A stretch of DNA of 64,000 nucleotides from Moniliophthora roreri (GCA_001466705.2 LATX02000179.1:62001-126000), one strand, 5' to 3'; shown: positions 9,572-21,316, counted from the first letter of the stretch. Translations and numbers: made by a program. Notes: generated by a model from the letters alone, not told the origin.

Positions 9572-12500
9572 AACGGCGGAAGAGGACAATGTCTCCACTG
9601 CCGATAACTATTTCACACTTTGTACTAGCTAAGATGGATCAAAATTCTATGCATATTCCTCTCCAGTACAAAGTGGGAACAAAAACCATCGAAACGAAAG
9701 TGTTATTAGACTCGGGAGCAGGAGGGCGATTCATAAGCACAGGGTTAGCATGGATGTTAGGAAAGAAATAGATCCAATTACTGGAAAAGATCAAGGTTTT
9801 CAACGTTGATGGAACAGCCAACAAAACAGCTTGGATAACACACGTGGTGGAGTTAGAATTCCAGATTGCTAGAAAAGGGTTTAGAGAGAACTTTATGATA
9901 TCAGGTATAGGAGACGAGAAAATGATTCTAGGGCTCCCATGGTTACGATATCACAACCCCAGGATCGATTGGGAAACAGGAGAAATCCAGTTCCCGCCAA
10001 GGAGGAAAATCCAGATCAAGAGGTTCAGAGGAATCCTAGATAATACCGAGTCGGAAGTCCTCATAGGAGCAAAGATCACTGCTTCTCAGGAAATGGCTCA
10101 CCAACAACAAACGGTGAAGAAGGACATTGACGAACTTATCCCCAAGTATCTGCTGGGATATCGAGATCGTTTCGAGAAGGGGAAAGCTGAACAATTCCCG
10201 CCTACTCAAACTTATGATCACGCGATAGACCTCAAACCGGATTTTGTACTAAGAAACTGTAAACTATACCTGCTGAGCCCTGCAGAACAGGCAGAGCAGG
10301 ATAAATTCCTTGAAGAGAATCTATGGAAAGGGTATATTCGCAAATCAAAATCACCGATGGCGTCTCCTTTCTTCTTCGTGGCAAAAAAGGAGAAGGGAGC
10401 GTTACGACCAACTCAGGACTACAGAGAACTCAACAAGGGGACAATAAAGAACACCTACCCTTTACTGTTAATTTCGGAACTTCTCGACAAACTGAAAGGA
10501 GCAACGGTGTTTACGAAACTCAATCTTCGAAACAGTTACAACAATGTTAGGATAAAGGACGGAGATCAATGGAAAGCCGCTTTCAAAACCAACAGAGGGC
10601 TCTTCGAACCGACGGTTATGTTCTTTGGATTGAGCAATTCCCCAGCTACCTTTCAGGCCTTCATGAATGACATTCTTTCCAACTTCATCGATGAAGGATG
10701 GTGCGTAGTCTATATGGACGACATCCTTCTTTTCTCCAAGGATCAAACAGAACACAGGAAACAAACAGAACGATTGATGCGTCGTCTCAAGAAGCATGAT
10801 CTGTTCCTCAAACTGGAGAAGTGCGGGTTCGACGTAACGGAAGTAGTGTTTTTAGGAATGGTCATCAGACCAGGTTACATCGCCATGGATCCTGTGAAAT
10901 TGGCAGGAATAGCAGAATGGGAACCGCCACAAACAGTCAAAGGAGTGCATGCGTTCTTAGGATTCGGGAACTTTTACAGGAAGTTCATAGGAAAGTACGC
11001 ACAATTGACAAGACCAATGAACGACCTACTGCAAAAAAATCGGAAGTTCAAATGGACCAAGGAATGTCAGATAGCCTTTGATCTTCTCAAGGCAAAGTTC
11101 CTTTCAGAACCAATACTTGTCATGCCAGACATCGATAAACCCTTCATTATAGAAGCAGACGCCTCCAAATGGGCCACAGGCACTGTTCTCCGACAAAAGG
11201 GAGCAGATGGCGAGTGGCACCCATGTGGCTACCTTTCAAAGTCCTTGTCGCCCACAGAGCAGAATTACGAGATCTACAATCGGGAACTCTTAGCCATTTA
11301 TAGAGCACTGATGGAATGGCGACATTACCTCATGGGAGGAAAATTCAAGATCGTGATCCTATCGGACCATAAGAATCTGACGTATTTCTGTACAGCACAG
11401 AAGCTGAACAGGCGACAAGCCAGGTGGAGCTTTTTCTTATTGGAATTTGATTTAGGGCTAGTACATGTTTCTGGGAAGTTGATTACTCAAGCTGATGCCC
11501 TATCACGGCAGAGTAACGAACAGGACAATGTGGACAATGATAACGAAGACATTGTTGTACTACCGGACTGGTTATTCATCAAAGAGATTGATCTAGGAAT
11601 GAAAGAAGACATTGTAGAACGATTGGGCCCAGACGACTTTCACAAGTTGGCCTTGGAGCAATTACTGCAACAAGGCATGCCGCCAATCAAGTCCGCACTA
11701 TCAGATTGGAGGATTGAAGGAGGATTACTCTTCTTTCAAAATTGGGTTTACGTCCTGAATGACATTGATCTCCGCCAATGCGTAGTACAAGTTATACATG
11801 AAACACCAGGCGTAGGGCATCCGGGACAATGGAACACTATCGAACAGGTCCAAAGAGATTTTTGGTGGCCAGAAATGGCCAGATTCATCAGATCTTTCAT
11901 TGACAGTTGTGTTGTGTGTCAACAGTCAAAAAATCAATACTCACCCCACAAAGACACTCATACAACCCATAAAGCCAACACCAAACTCATTCCTGTTCCA
12001 GATCTGCACGATGGATCTTATTACAGACCTACCTGAATGCGATGGGATGGATTCTATTTTAGTCGTGGTGGACCACTCGTCTACAAAGGGGGTAATTTTT
12101 ACTCCATGCACCAAAACAACGGACGCCACGAAAATAGCAGAGTTATTAATCCAATATCTTTACAAAAGATTCGGGCTACCAGATCACATCATATCAGATT
12201 GAGACCCCAGATTCGCCACAGAAGTGTTTCAGGAAATGGAGAAACAACTGTCCATCAAACACTCGATGAGCACAGTGTTCCACCCACAAACTGATGGAGA
12301 AACTGAGCGAGTAAATCAAGAAATCGAAGTCTACCTTAGAGTGTTCTGCTCAAAGAAACAGACCCAATGGAAGGAATATCTCCCTTTAGCCGAATTCATG
12401 CACAACATCCGGACTCACTCCGTTCTCAAGAAATCTCCATTTTTCATGATGATGGGATACCATCCTTGTCTGCTCCTGACAATATTTGAAAAAACAACGA

Positions 12501-13072
12501 TCCCCTCAGTAGAGGAATGGCTCCAAGAACTAAAGAGGATTAGAGAGGAAACCACAAGCCTGCTGGAGTTAGCAAGACAATGGATGATACGAAGAGAAAA
12601 ACAGAAACTGGATACGTTTGAAGAAGGACAGAAAGTCTGGCTAGAAGCAAAGAATCTGGCCACAGGATACCCATCAAAGAAGCTAGCTCCCAAGAGGGAA
12701 GGGCTGTTCAAAATCCTTGAGGCTTTAGGACCAGTGACGTACAAGTTAGACTTACCGCACCAATGGAAAATCCACCCCGTTTTCCACGCAGCCCTTCTAT
12801 CACCATTTAAAGAAACCGAGGCCCATGGACCAAGCTTCACAGAACCACCCCCAGATCTTATAGAAGGATTTGAAGAATACGAAGTAGAAGCGGTCATAGG
12901 ACATAGACCAAAGAAACGACCATGGGAATTTCTGGTCTCGTACACTGGGTATGATTCATCCCATAACCGGTGGATCCGGATGGAGAGAATGGTGAACTGC
13001 CTAGACCTCCTCAAAAGATATATAAAAAAGCATCAAGTAAAACCCAGAGACCCCATTCCCACTTCAGAATAA
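9568..13072 (+). pseudogene. pol: E2 Pol polyprotein, one frameshift and two stops
   Basis: Domains in order: aspartic protease (DSGA 9709-9720), RT (YMDD 10711-10722), RNase H (about 11145-11420), integrase Zn-binding region (CVVCQQSK near 11908), integrase core (DLITDLP near 12010; IISD then a stop at 12200; HPQTDGETERVNQE near 12280), the GPF/Y-like region, and a chromodomain at about 12880-13030 (EVEAVIGHRPKKRPWEFLVS). Defects: TAG at 9769-9771, also present at the same place in E3; a frameshift near 11935; and a TGA at 12200-12202 where the paralogues have a sense codon. The chromodomain assigns the element to the chromovirus branch of Ty3/gypsy and would direct integration to modified chromatin. 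Confidence 0.9.
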
Positions 13073-13074
13073 CC

Positions 13075-14448
13075 ATGTCCAATGCATCTGCCACTGCCTC
13101 TTCCTCTTCTGCTTCTAGCAGCCAGTCAGCCTGAGTCCCGAGCCCTGTTCCTACTGTGCCAGGAGAAGGACATTACGGAGAGAACATCACCTACCTGAAC
13201 GGTCTCAAACCCAACCCCTATCAACTCCTTCACCTCTTTAATTCTGAGCAGTACGACGACCAGATTAAAGCTGCCACTGATCAGCACAACAGACTGGAAC
13301 CCTGTGTCAAAAGCTTGTTTTTCCTCAGGACCCAATGAAAGCTTTTCGAAAGAATCATTAAAAGCTGCAGTCTCGAGATTGCAAACCAGGTGATGTATGC
13401 CTGCAACTATCAGTTGGGACTTGCAGGTCCTGTCACGGTACTGTCTACATTTCCGTATCACCCCCATTTGTCCATGCCTCCTCCCGCAGATCCCAGAGAG
13501 ATGTCAGCATACCCTGATCCCCTCTCCTTCAGCCTCCTCGACTGACTTGGACAACGGACCGACAGGAATGGATATCCCCGTCCCGATATCAATGACACTC
13601 GAAGTCTTGTCTCCCAACTCACTTCTGAACCCTTGGTCGATGAAGTGCAATTCCCCACTGCTGCCCATTCCACCCCTAAACCCAACAACACCCTCATTTA
13701 TCCTGACCCCACTTCCGATCCCAACGTCAAGCCTAAGATTGAGTCAATCGACCCCGCTGGCTCACTCTGACCTGGACCTTCAACCACCGTTGACCCCCAA
13801 AGTCTTCAGATGCCTGAAGCTTCAGTTCCACTGGAAGGTAGAACACATCCCGCGGTTGGAGGGGAGGTCATCCCCGGGGAATCAGAGAACAGGGTCGAGG
13901 ACAAGGAACAGGAGAATCAAACCCCCAAAAACAACAACGCCCCACCAAAGCTCAACTTGAGAAGTCCGACTCTGGCCCCGACCCTGATGACAAAGCTCAT
14001 CAACCACATCTCTGCCCTTTGTGCAGATTGGAACACCATTTTGCCTGATATTGCCCGCAGTACATGTGTTGCCAATGCTTCAAAACTCAACCTGGACATA
14101 CATCTAGCCACTGTCCTGAGCAACGAAGGTCTCACTGTATTGCACACCGAGGGTCTGATTCAGGTACAGATGCTATGTCAGATGATTGCTGTTATGACGA
14201 TGAGCTCTACAAAAATCTCAGAGGAGAGTGCTGAGGCCTTGGTTGACGAGTACGACAGAGATGCCCAGCTATTGTTTGTAGAGGCAGATTCTCAGAAGGT
14301 TAGATTACTCTCTGTCGAGAAACGGGAGGCTATGGGGTGGCAACCGACTTTCGATGTCCCAGCGACACCGGTGATGCAGATGGTAGACGAAATGCTGGAT
14401 ACATCGTATGATTATGACGACAAGTTGTACAGCGATGGAGAATCGTAG
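13075..14448 (+). pseudogene. E2 third ORF: RG-rich double zinc-knuckle protein
   Basis: The ATG at 13075 follows the pol stop by 2 nt. A Ser-rich start is followed by a helical domain (about residues 30-110), then a Pro/Asp-rich middle with TGA stops at several points. A 1-nt shift near 13845 moves to the frame carrying the RG-rich tract and two zinc knuckles at 14013-14100: CPLCRLEHHFA-YC (with an internal TGA) and CCQCFKTQPGHTSSHC. That frame stops at TGA 14232. A 70-residue acidic tail (WQPTFDVPATPV, then DTSYDYD) continues in the +1 frame to 14448. The tail is conserved at protein level with E3, so it is probably translated. Function unknown; nucleic-acid binding is inferred. Confidence 0.65.
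14229..14235 (+). promoter_or_regulatory. candidate +1 frameshift site in E2 ORF3 (TGC TGA G)
   Basis: The zinc-knuckle frame ends TGC TGA. The conserved acidic tail is open in the +1 frame across this point and immediately after it. Confidence 0.4.
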
Positions 14449-14488
14449 GTGATGGCAATGTGGAGTTTGCCTCTTGTTGAGGGGGTAA

Positions 14489-14701
14489 TGTTACGTTTCT
14501 TTTCTTTCTCTTCTATGCTTCTCATTCTATTGGACTTGTACACCTTCCCAGCCCCCCTTCTTCCTCTTCCATATGCTTCCATTGTCATCGGACTCGTACA
14601 CCTTCCCAGTCCCCATTTGTTTATCTCTTTGTATTACTCATATCCTGATGGACTCGGGAATTATTATTTAATCACCGAACTCATTGTCTTTATGTATGTA
14701 C
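14489..14701 (+). repeat. E2 3' LTR, truncated
   Basis: It matches the first 213 bp of the 5' LTR, then changes abruptly to unrelated sequence after TATGTATGTA. The TATA/RNA-start part and the expected second half of the target LTR are missing. Confidence 0.88.
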
Positions 14702-16997
14702 ACAGGGGGCAATTAACGATTTCGGCGACACAAATAAATAATAATGAGATTGATATCATTTTGACTAGTGATTTTTTCCTTTGCCAGCAACTACAGTGAC
14801 TACATGTCAAAAAAACACAGGATATCACTCTTCATGTGCGCCCGCCAACACATTGAAGTCAGTAAGAATTTTTTCACGCCCTTTTCAGATTGACACCAGC
14901 ACAATGAGCTTGAAAGTATAATGCCTTGTTCTTACTTGATTTCTGCTTGCTGCCTTAGGAGGGACCTTGAAATCCTTCTGACTTTCTCCCCTATTCTTCC
15001 ATGCTAACATCCCCACCACCATAATGGATGAAGCTTTAATATCTGTTCAATATTGCTGCTTTATATCCGTTGGGAATAATGAAAAATCATTCAAACTCTT
15101 TTCAGTGATCACTCACCTTTTTACTGGAAAAAGTATGGAGTAAGTATACTGAAAATTATCATTGTGCTTTTACACCTGCGTTCGCTGGAACAAGTTTGAA
15201 TATTTTGAATGGAAATCCAGCTGAAATAAACATAGAATCACTCTGAGTACTTTCTATCTACAGGCAGTGAAAAAATTTTGAAAATATAACGACATGATGG
15301 TGATATCGGCGATATCTGGATCGTGTCGTAGTCGTGTCGTCATCGTGTCGTCATCTGCTCGCCATCATGTTGTCGTCCGCTCATCATGAGATCATCGCCA
15401 TATTTGTCGGGCGGGAACAGCCAAGTACAAAAGAGTCAGTAAATACATGGCCAAGACCAACAATGGTCAATACTCCTTACTTATTAGCATCGAATTGAGC
15501 TTGAGCTTTGCAGCGTTCTCATGATGGACTGCACTGTTGTCACAAGGGTACTAAGGTCGATTAGATCGATAAAAACGGCAAACACAGATTGGGGGGAGCA
15601 ATGTTTCGAGCAAGGGAGCAAGGCCAAGATTGATGAGGGTAAGGTTGTTACGGCGGGCATTGCCATCGTGACCAATTGCACAAGATTCTGCTCTCTCCAT
15701 GGCCGCTTCCAATTCTCGTGCTCTCGAGGTGAGGGATAGACCTGCAAGTCGGTGAACGCATTGTGGACAGAAGTGAGATTCAGCACAAAAGTCGATATCG
15801 TGTCGTCGTCTGCTGTCGGGGAATATCAAGCATCGATGTCGCGCATTCACCTTTCAATCAGGGTCACTTCTGCACCTGAACCCAGCAGCTGAAGGCCTGA
15901 ACATCAAGTGCCTCTCATTCAGATGTCTCCTCACTAGATTACTCTTCCCTGCACTACAAAATGATGCAGCTACCGCTATTTTAACACATGGTGCACCCGC
16001 AAATACATTGCGGCTGGCAACGCTTAATCAAGGAAAAAGTTAAAAAAGTAGGCTGGGTCGTGAGCATAAGAGCGGGTCTATAATGAGCACATCTGTATCC
16101 AGTGAGCGTGTTCAAAAGACGTGAAAGACTGATTACACATCTGAAAGCCATTAACTGTTCCCTGTTCAGGATATAGAGTGAAAACGTAAATGCAAGGCCA
16201 AATGAGGGGTCAGATAGATCAGTATACTGTTCAGAGTGAACGATATAAAACACGTACCGCAGGAAGCAGGACAAAAGAGTTGTTAGCATGAAGCGCAGGG
16301 TTGACGGTGTCACCGCAGGCAGCAACAGGTATGGGCAGGAAAGATTTATAGAATCAAAGGAACCGAGAGCTAGGAACTTGCCTCGATATCATCCCTTCCC
16401 TTTATACCTGCATCCCATCCAGATTCCTGATGAAATACGCCCAAAGTCCGAGAATCAAGGGATTTATGTTCGGGTCACTAACAGAGTCTAGCGTCACTAC
16501 AGCGATATTTTCAAAAGTTCTCGAATCCATGTTCTTGATATTTGAAGGTCTCCAGCACTCTAATTTGCTCCAAATGAAGATAGAAGAGATATCCGGTTGT
16601 ATACTTGGCTAAGGACCAGTGGAAAGGCAAGGAACGAAGAAGATCGAATTTGAGGTGGTGGTCGGATTTAAGATGGACTCATGGCCTAATTGGGAAGAGG
16701 TAGGCATGGCGGCTCTCGTCGTGTTCACTAGTCAGAAAGGTGGAAGATCAAAGCAAGTTGGAGGTGATGTGGTATGCCAAGCTCACTATTTTAAACTTGC
16801 ATCCATGGATCCTGGATCACGTCGAGTGTTGGAAGTGGAATGATCGAGCCGGAGCAGCGAGTAGCTGGAATGACGAGCCAGGAAATATAGTGGATTCAAA
16901 CGATATTCAGTGATAAGAGGGATGTAGTTAAGTAGTAAATGTACTTAGTTATATCTCATAGAAGCGAGTACCCGTATCCCGATATGTACAAAGGCTA
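14702..16997. other. intergenic stretch without a confident gene
   Basis: Only short, unconvincing ORFs are present on either strand. A low-complexity run based on TCGTGTCGTCATC lies at about 15320-15380. Nothing resembles a known domain. Confidence 0.5.
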
Positions 16998-18198
16998 TCA
17001 CTGAATAACTTGTGCCTGAATGTGTGCTTTCTTTGCTGCCTTTTTCTTTGCTGCCTGTTCCTGTCGATGCTTTTTTTGGCATCGAGCGAGATAGCCATCC
17101 TTAGCGAGATAAGCGGCTTTGGCGGCCGCAGCTTTGGCAGCCAGCATCATCGCATAACGTTCAGGGGTCAGTTCTCAACTTGCAAACCAAGGCTCATCCT
17201 GAAAAAGACGTGATTGTCAGGAATTGCAGCTGCCGCAAGGGCACGCACCAGGAAAATATGTGTTTTTGCTGCAATAGTTGATCAAGATTTCCTGACCCTG
17301 GAGGACGGGTTTGGTGATTTGGATTACAAAACCTCCAGTACTGCTGACTCAGACGAACTGATGAAATGTGGTGGTTTATCAGATGAATTCGTTAAGAGGA
17401 ATAAATGGGCTTACCTCAGCATCCCATTGCTGACAATCGTGATTAACGTAGCGAATGGGTCCTGCAAGAATATATGGTCCTTCTCCATCAAAAAACTCGT
17501 CGCGAGGCTGCGATGCTATCTCCGAAAGCTGAGTATGAGGTATGTTGATCTTTCCTTCCTGTGTGCTTCCCATAAGCTTGAACAGGAACTTGTTTTGTGT
17601 TAGATTCCTGGTAGCGATAACACAGAAGCCCCTGGTACCATCCTCCCCAGAACCTTTCCTTTGCTTCAATGAGACTGCCCTGTCCTTTAGCAGAAACACC
17701 ATAGGGTAGGCTGAAAGCCACCTAAATCTACCTGTATAAGTTGCCTCGCAGGTATGGTGCGTTAAATGACTGACCAGAGGATCGTCTTTTCCAGCGCCTT
17801 TTCATCCACCCCTAGTGATGCGAACAATTGATTACAGACGGTGATGTCACCAGCCATGATGCAAGCCGTCCCGAGTGCTCTCGAAGCTGAGATAGAGTGA
17901 GGGGTGTTCTATCTTGGAGCATAATCACTTTCCATGTGTCCCTAACCAATTGTCTCACATCTCTGATCTTAGAAACATCCTCCATCGGACTGGTAAGAAA
18001 ATGCGCCAGTTTGTGGTATTTTGACGGCAACTGCCTTGTTTTTTGACTGGTGATAAATATTGACAGACCATCATTGACAGTAATGAGGTTGCTGGCTTTC
18101 TCGTGGAAACCAGCAATTTTGTACGAGTGACTGCTCCAACCCAGGAGGTATTTGTTTTTGTGTAAGGGAGTGTATTGGAGAGCTGCTCCTCGCGTCAT
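16998..18198 (-). pseudogene. SET-domain protein (lysine methyltransferase-like), decayed
   Basis: Reading the minus strand, an N-terminal segment (18198 to about 17860) is followed after a frame change by CNQLFASLGVDEKALEKTI. The SET core comes next (17702-17395), with GFCVIATRNL, GPYILAGPIRYVNHDCQ (the NHxC motif), and after an intron QEILINYCSKNTYFPGACPC (the GE-x-Y and post-SET Cys region near 17270-17215). A basic, Ala/Lys-rich tail ends at the stop at 16998. The fold and motif order resemble Set9/KMT5-like or related fungal SET proteins. The pieces need frame changes near 17890, an awkward splice phase near 17395, and a TGA near 17180, so it is probably inactive. It would act on histone or other lysines. 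Confidence 0.6.
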
Positions 18199-18664
18199 GG
18201 ACGATGGTAGACAATAGTCAAGCTAGCGCTCAAGCCCGGGTAATTGTTCACTGCTGGGGACCTGGGGTAATGACTTGTTTACCATTTGAAGAAATAGTTA
18301 ATTTCTTTTTTTATGTCCTAGTCAACCCTCGCTGCAGACCTGAAGAAGTAATCTCTTTCATTCAAACCTCCAGCATACATCGTACTTTTTGTCTCCTGAC
18401 ATTATTTGAGGCAGTCCTTGCACAGAAATGGACTTTTATCTAAAGGTGATTCTACTAGCAATCAAAATGGTCATGGCTCCAGTCTGAATTTTTGAAAGTG
18501 ACAGGACTTTCCACGAAGTTGTGGACACATGTGGACACATATGTATGTTTATTATATTGGGTACGTAAAGTTTGAATGTCACGGGCTTTCAGCAAGTGAG
18601 ATATAAGCGTGCTGCAGGCTCCCGCAGTCCTTTCCTTATCTCTACCAGGCAGTTGTGGGGAGCA

Positions 18665-20951
18665 ATGGCCAAAACCGATTATGAAGCATCCAAAGCTTCA
18701 CCACCAGGTGCGTTTCAGCAGCTATAAGCTCTTGATCGCTTCTTCATTCCCTTTCAGGAGCCAGCGACATCCGAGACTGTAACACACGCGTCACCATCCT
18801 GTTCCCAGAACTTTTGGCTGAGATATTTTTGAACCTCATGAAAAATGAAGACATCATCGCAGCATCACATGTCTGTGTAATGTTTCGAAGAGTGTCTTTG
18901 TCGTTGCCGTGCCTCTGGGCCAATCCAGACATGACGAAGCTGAGTCTTGTTAAGACTTTTTTGAAGAGGTCAGGATCAATGCCTCTCCGGATCGCGATTC
19001 CCCCGTACATATCGAACAACCATACCCTCTCCACCTACCGAACACTTTCCTGCGCTCTTACGCACATGGCACGAATTTCGGCACTGGACATAGTCTTTAG
19101 CCATGATACTGAACCGCTACTTGCTGCTATGATTACACTAGCACATATTCTCCGATCCCTTCGTCTTCGTTGCCCCCACGAGAACAACAATTACAATGCA
19201 GAGTGCCCTATTCATGGTATACAACTGCCGAGCCGTGGTTTGTTCAGTCGCGTGTGCCCGCGCTTGAAAGTCGCCAATTTGATATTACCGTTGAACTCAA
19301 ATTGGCTTGACGGAATAGCGCCAATCCTGACGACAGTCCAAATCCTCGACCTCGAGAATTGTCTTACTGCAGAACTGTTTCGGCCCCTGTTGCAAGCCTT
19401 CCTTACAGTACTCGCCACAGCCTTGCTAGTTGAGTGTTACAGTCAGACATGCACAGACTATCTTTTTTTTCTTTCTCCTATTTCTTGCTTTGACACTTTA
19501 GCGCCTTCAAGCGCTAATGTTCTCTTTTTACTTATGCTTCTCATTAACATCTGGACACGTCCACTTTCCCAGTTCCCTTTTCCGACTCTATGCCTTCCTC
19601 TCTATTTAAGATGTCATCACTATGTCATTCGCGACATCAGTATGATATCATTATTCTATTCGTTTCTTCCCCTTTCTATTTATGATCCGACGTCATCTGT
19701 GACATCGGTTATTGTATCATTATATTTATTTTCATTTCCTCGACATCACTTCTGATGTCATTCTCTTATTTACCATGTCGTCAAAGGTACATTCTATTTG
19801 CTAAACAAACGATGTCGAACCAGCAGTTTGTATACAAACTACTAACTACAATCGTTGTATAAGTAGATAGTCTGCAGGTCTAAGCTACTTCAGCTTGACC
19901 TAGTTAATCTTTTGGACATCTTGCTCACTTCGACCGAACTCTGAGAACTTTAGCGCGAGCTGAGGAACTCAAACTCGAACTTGCCTCTTTTGTCAACTTA
20001 GCGCCGCTACATCATAGTGGTTGTTGAGTTGTTGTCGTTGCTGCGCAAGTAATGTAACATTGAGGCTCTTACATTGGACAATTGTCTGCCAGCAGCAGAC
20101 GGTAAACTAGAGGTTAAAAATGCAGTCACTCTTCCTCAACTACACTTACTCAATATTTTAAACTCGACTCTCCCAGAGACGATTTCGTTACTGCGGCACT
20201 TGGACCTGCCCGAGCTGTTTTCAATCGCCATTTCATGCATGGGCGCTGGTCAGGATGGCGACCAAATTCACGAACGCAAGCTCCTTAAAACTCTTCTTAA
20301 CCTCATCCCGCACAGATTATGGTTCAGCACTCGACAGCTTTCTTTATCGTTTGTCCCGTTCATCCCCTTGTCGAACTCATATGTGCTTTTACTTGATGTC
20401 ATAGGAAACTATTGTGTGGGAGATGATATTCCTTGTGTTCGAGTGTCCTGCGGGTGGAAAGACAGACCCGACGTGGTAAAGGCCAATCAAGAAATGGTTG
20501 AGGCTGCTTTGATGAAATTCAAGTGGCAGACACTTGAGCGTCTTTACCTTGAGAGCAACTTATGCTTGGGTGTCAGTATTCTTACCCACTCGTTTGGATT
20601 ATCTCACCTCACGGTGATTCATGCTGTTGGCAGATGCGCGTGTGATATCGCTGCATCAATGGGCCATTCAACTAACGGCGAAATCCTCTTCAAATATCTG
20701 GAGGAGCTGTTGATTGAGAACATTCATATGGAAGATACTGGCTGCAGGATTGCATTATGCTTCAGTCTACAGATTAGGTTGCTTAAGGGCGCTGCTTTGA
20801 AAGTGCTCACCATTGGAGGGGGTTGTGCAATTGACGGCAAGACCTTGGAACGTCTCAAGAAAACTACAACAAATGTTTTAATTGCCAAGTAAGTGCTTCT
20901 GCATACCCAGTAAATCAATGGCTAATATATCATCTTAGCAATGGCAGCTAA
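18665..20951 (+). pseudogene. F-box/leucine-rich protein gene split by a solo LTR
   Basis: Exon 1 (18665-18707) encodes MAKTDYEASKASPP. A 50-nt GT-AG intron (18708-18757) follows. Exon 2 opens with an F-box-like segment, VTILFPELLAEIFLNLMKNE, followed by CVMFRRVSLSLPCLW, typical of the basidiomycete F-box family, then LRR-like strands. A solo LTR (19435-20059) interrupts it in frame. Skipping the LTR and one TTGAG copy restores a continuous frame (LLVE then ALTLDNCLPA). The end is either TAA at 20890 or, using a 49-nt intron (20891-20939), IANNGS and a stop at 20951. F-box proteins select substrates for SCF ubiquitin ligases. The LTR carries in-frame stops, so this allele should be null or truncated. 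Confidence 0.75.
19435..20059 (+). repeat. solo LTR (family C) inside the F-box gene
   Basis: 625 bp, TGTTACAGTC...AATGTAACA, flanked by a perfect TTGAG duplication (19430-19434 and 20060-20064). TATA (TATAAG) at 19858 and TCAGCTTGACCT at 19890-19901. Confidence 0.93.
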
Positions 20952-21316
20952 TACTTTTCTGGCTTTGCATCGCCTTCTTGAACACCTGGAGAGTATAATT
21001 CTCTTCGTCCACAAGACTTCTTGAGCCAAGCCCATCCTTTGGGCGCTGAGGTTTTCCTTTTTTTTTCTTTGTCATGAGGAGGGCAGTCGGAGACCGCAAG
21101 ATTACACTCTGACTGGTTTTGGAATCGATTATTACAAGTGGTGCCATATGCATGCAAGTATTTCACCGTTACTGCCATATCTTCATCTACATACAGGGAC
21201 TCAGACGCAATGATCTGCCAGTAATTAGTACTTATATACCATCTTGGGCTGTATTTATATACTAAACAGCAGAACACTTGCGTTGCACATTTTGACCAAG
21301 CATCCCCATGACCCAC
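20948..21316 (-). CDS. hypothetical protein, convergent with the F-box gene
   Basis: A 122-residue open frame with a basic patch (DKEKKRKTSAPKGW). A shorter alternative frame overlaps it. No domain recognised. Its 3' end touches the F-box gene end, so the two would be convergent. It could be one exon of a longer gene or spurious. Confidence 0.25.
   Translation of the reverse strand: MGHGDAWSKCATQVFCCLVYKYSPRWYISTNYWQIIASESLYVDEDMAVTVKYLHAYGTTCNNRFQNQSECNLAVSDCPPHDKEKKRKTSAPKGWAWLKKSCGRRELYSPGVQEGDAKPEKY

Larger units (their letters stand above)
7705..14701 (+). mobile_element. Ty3/gypsy chromovirus-type element E2, nearly complete
   Basis: Order is 5' LTR, self-priming-type primer site, gag, pol (protease, RT, RNase H, integrase, chromodomain), a third ORF, a short purine tract (gagggggtaa) and a truncated 3' LTR. 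It is the best preserved copy, with a handful of stops and two frameshifts. It inserted into a family C LTR that had itself inserted into the E1 3' LTR, so three layers are nested. No target duplication can be confirmed because the 3' half of the 3' LTR and its flank are lost at 14701. Confidence 0.93.

Noticed and set aside
13840..13960. A -1 frameshift between the Pro-rich and RG/zinc-knuckle parts of ORF3 in E2
   Set aside because: In E3 these parts share one frame (apart from a TGA), so the shift in E2 is a simple indel, not a conserved signal.
15484..16843. Several 60-115 codon ORFs on both strands
   Set aside because: No domain, no consistent introns, no supporting promoter; lengths are within chance for this composition.
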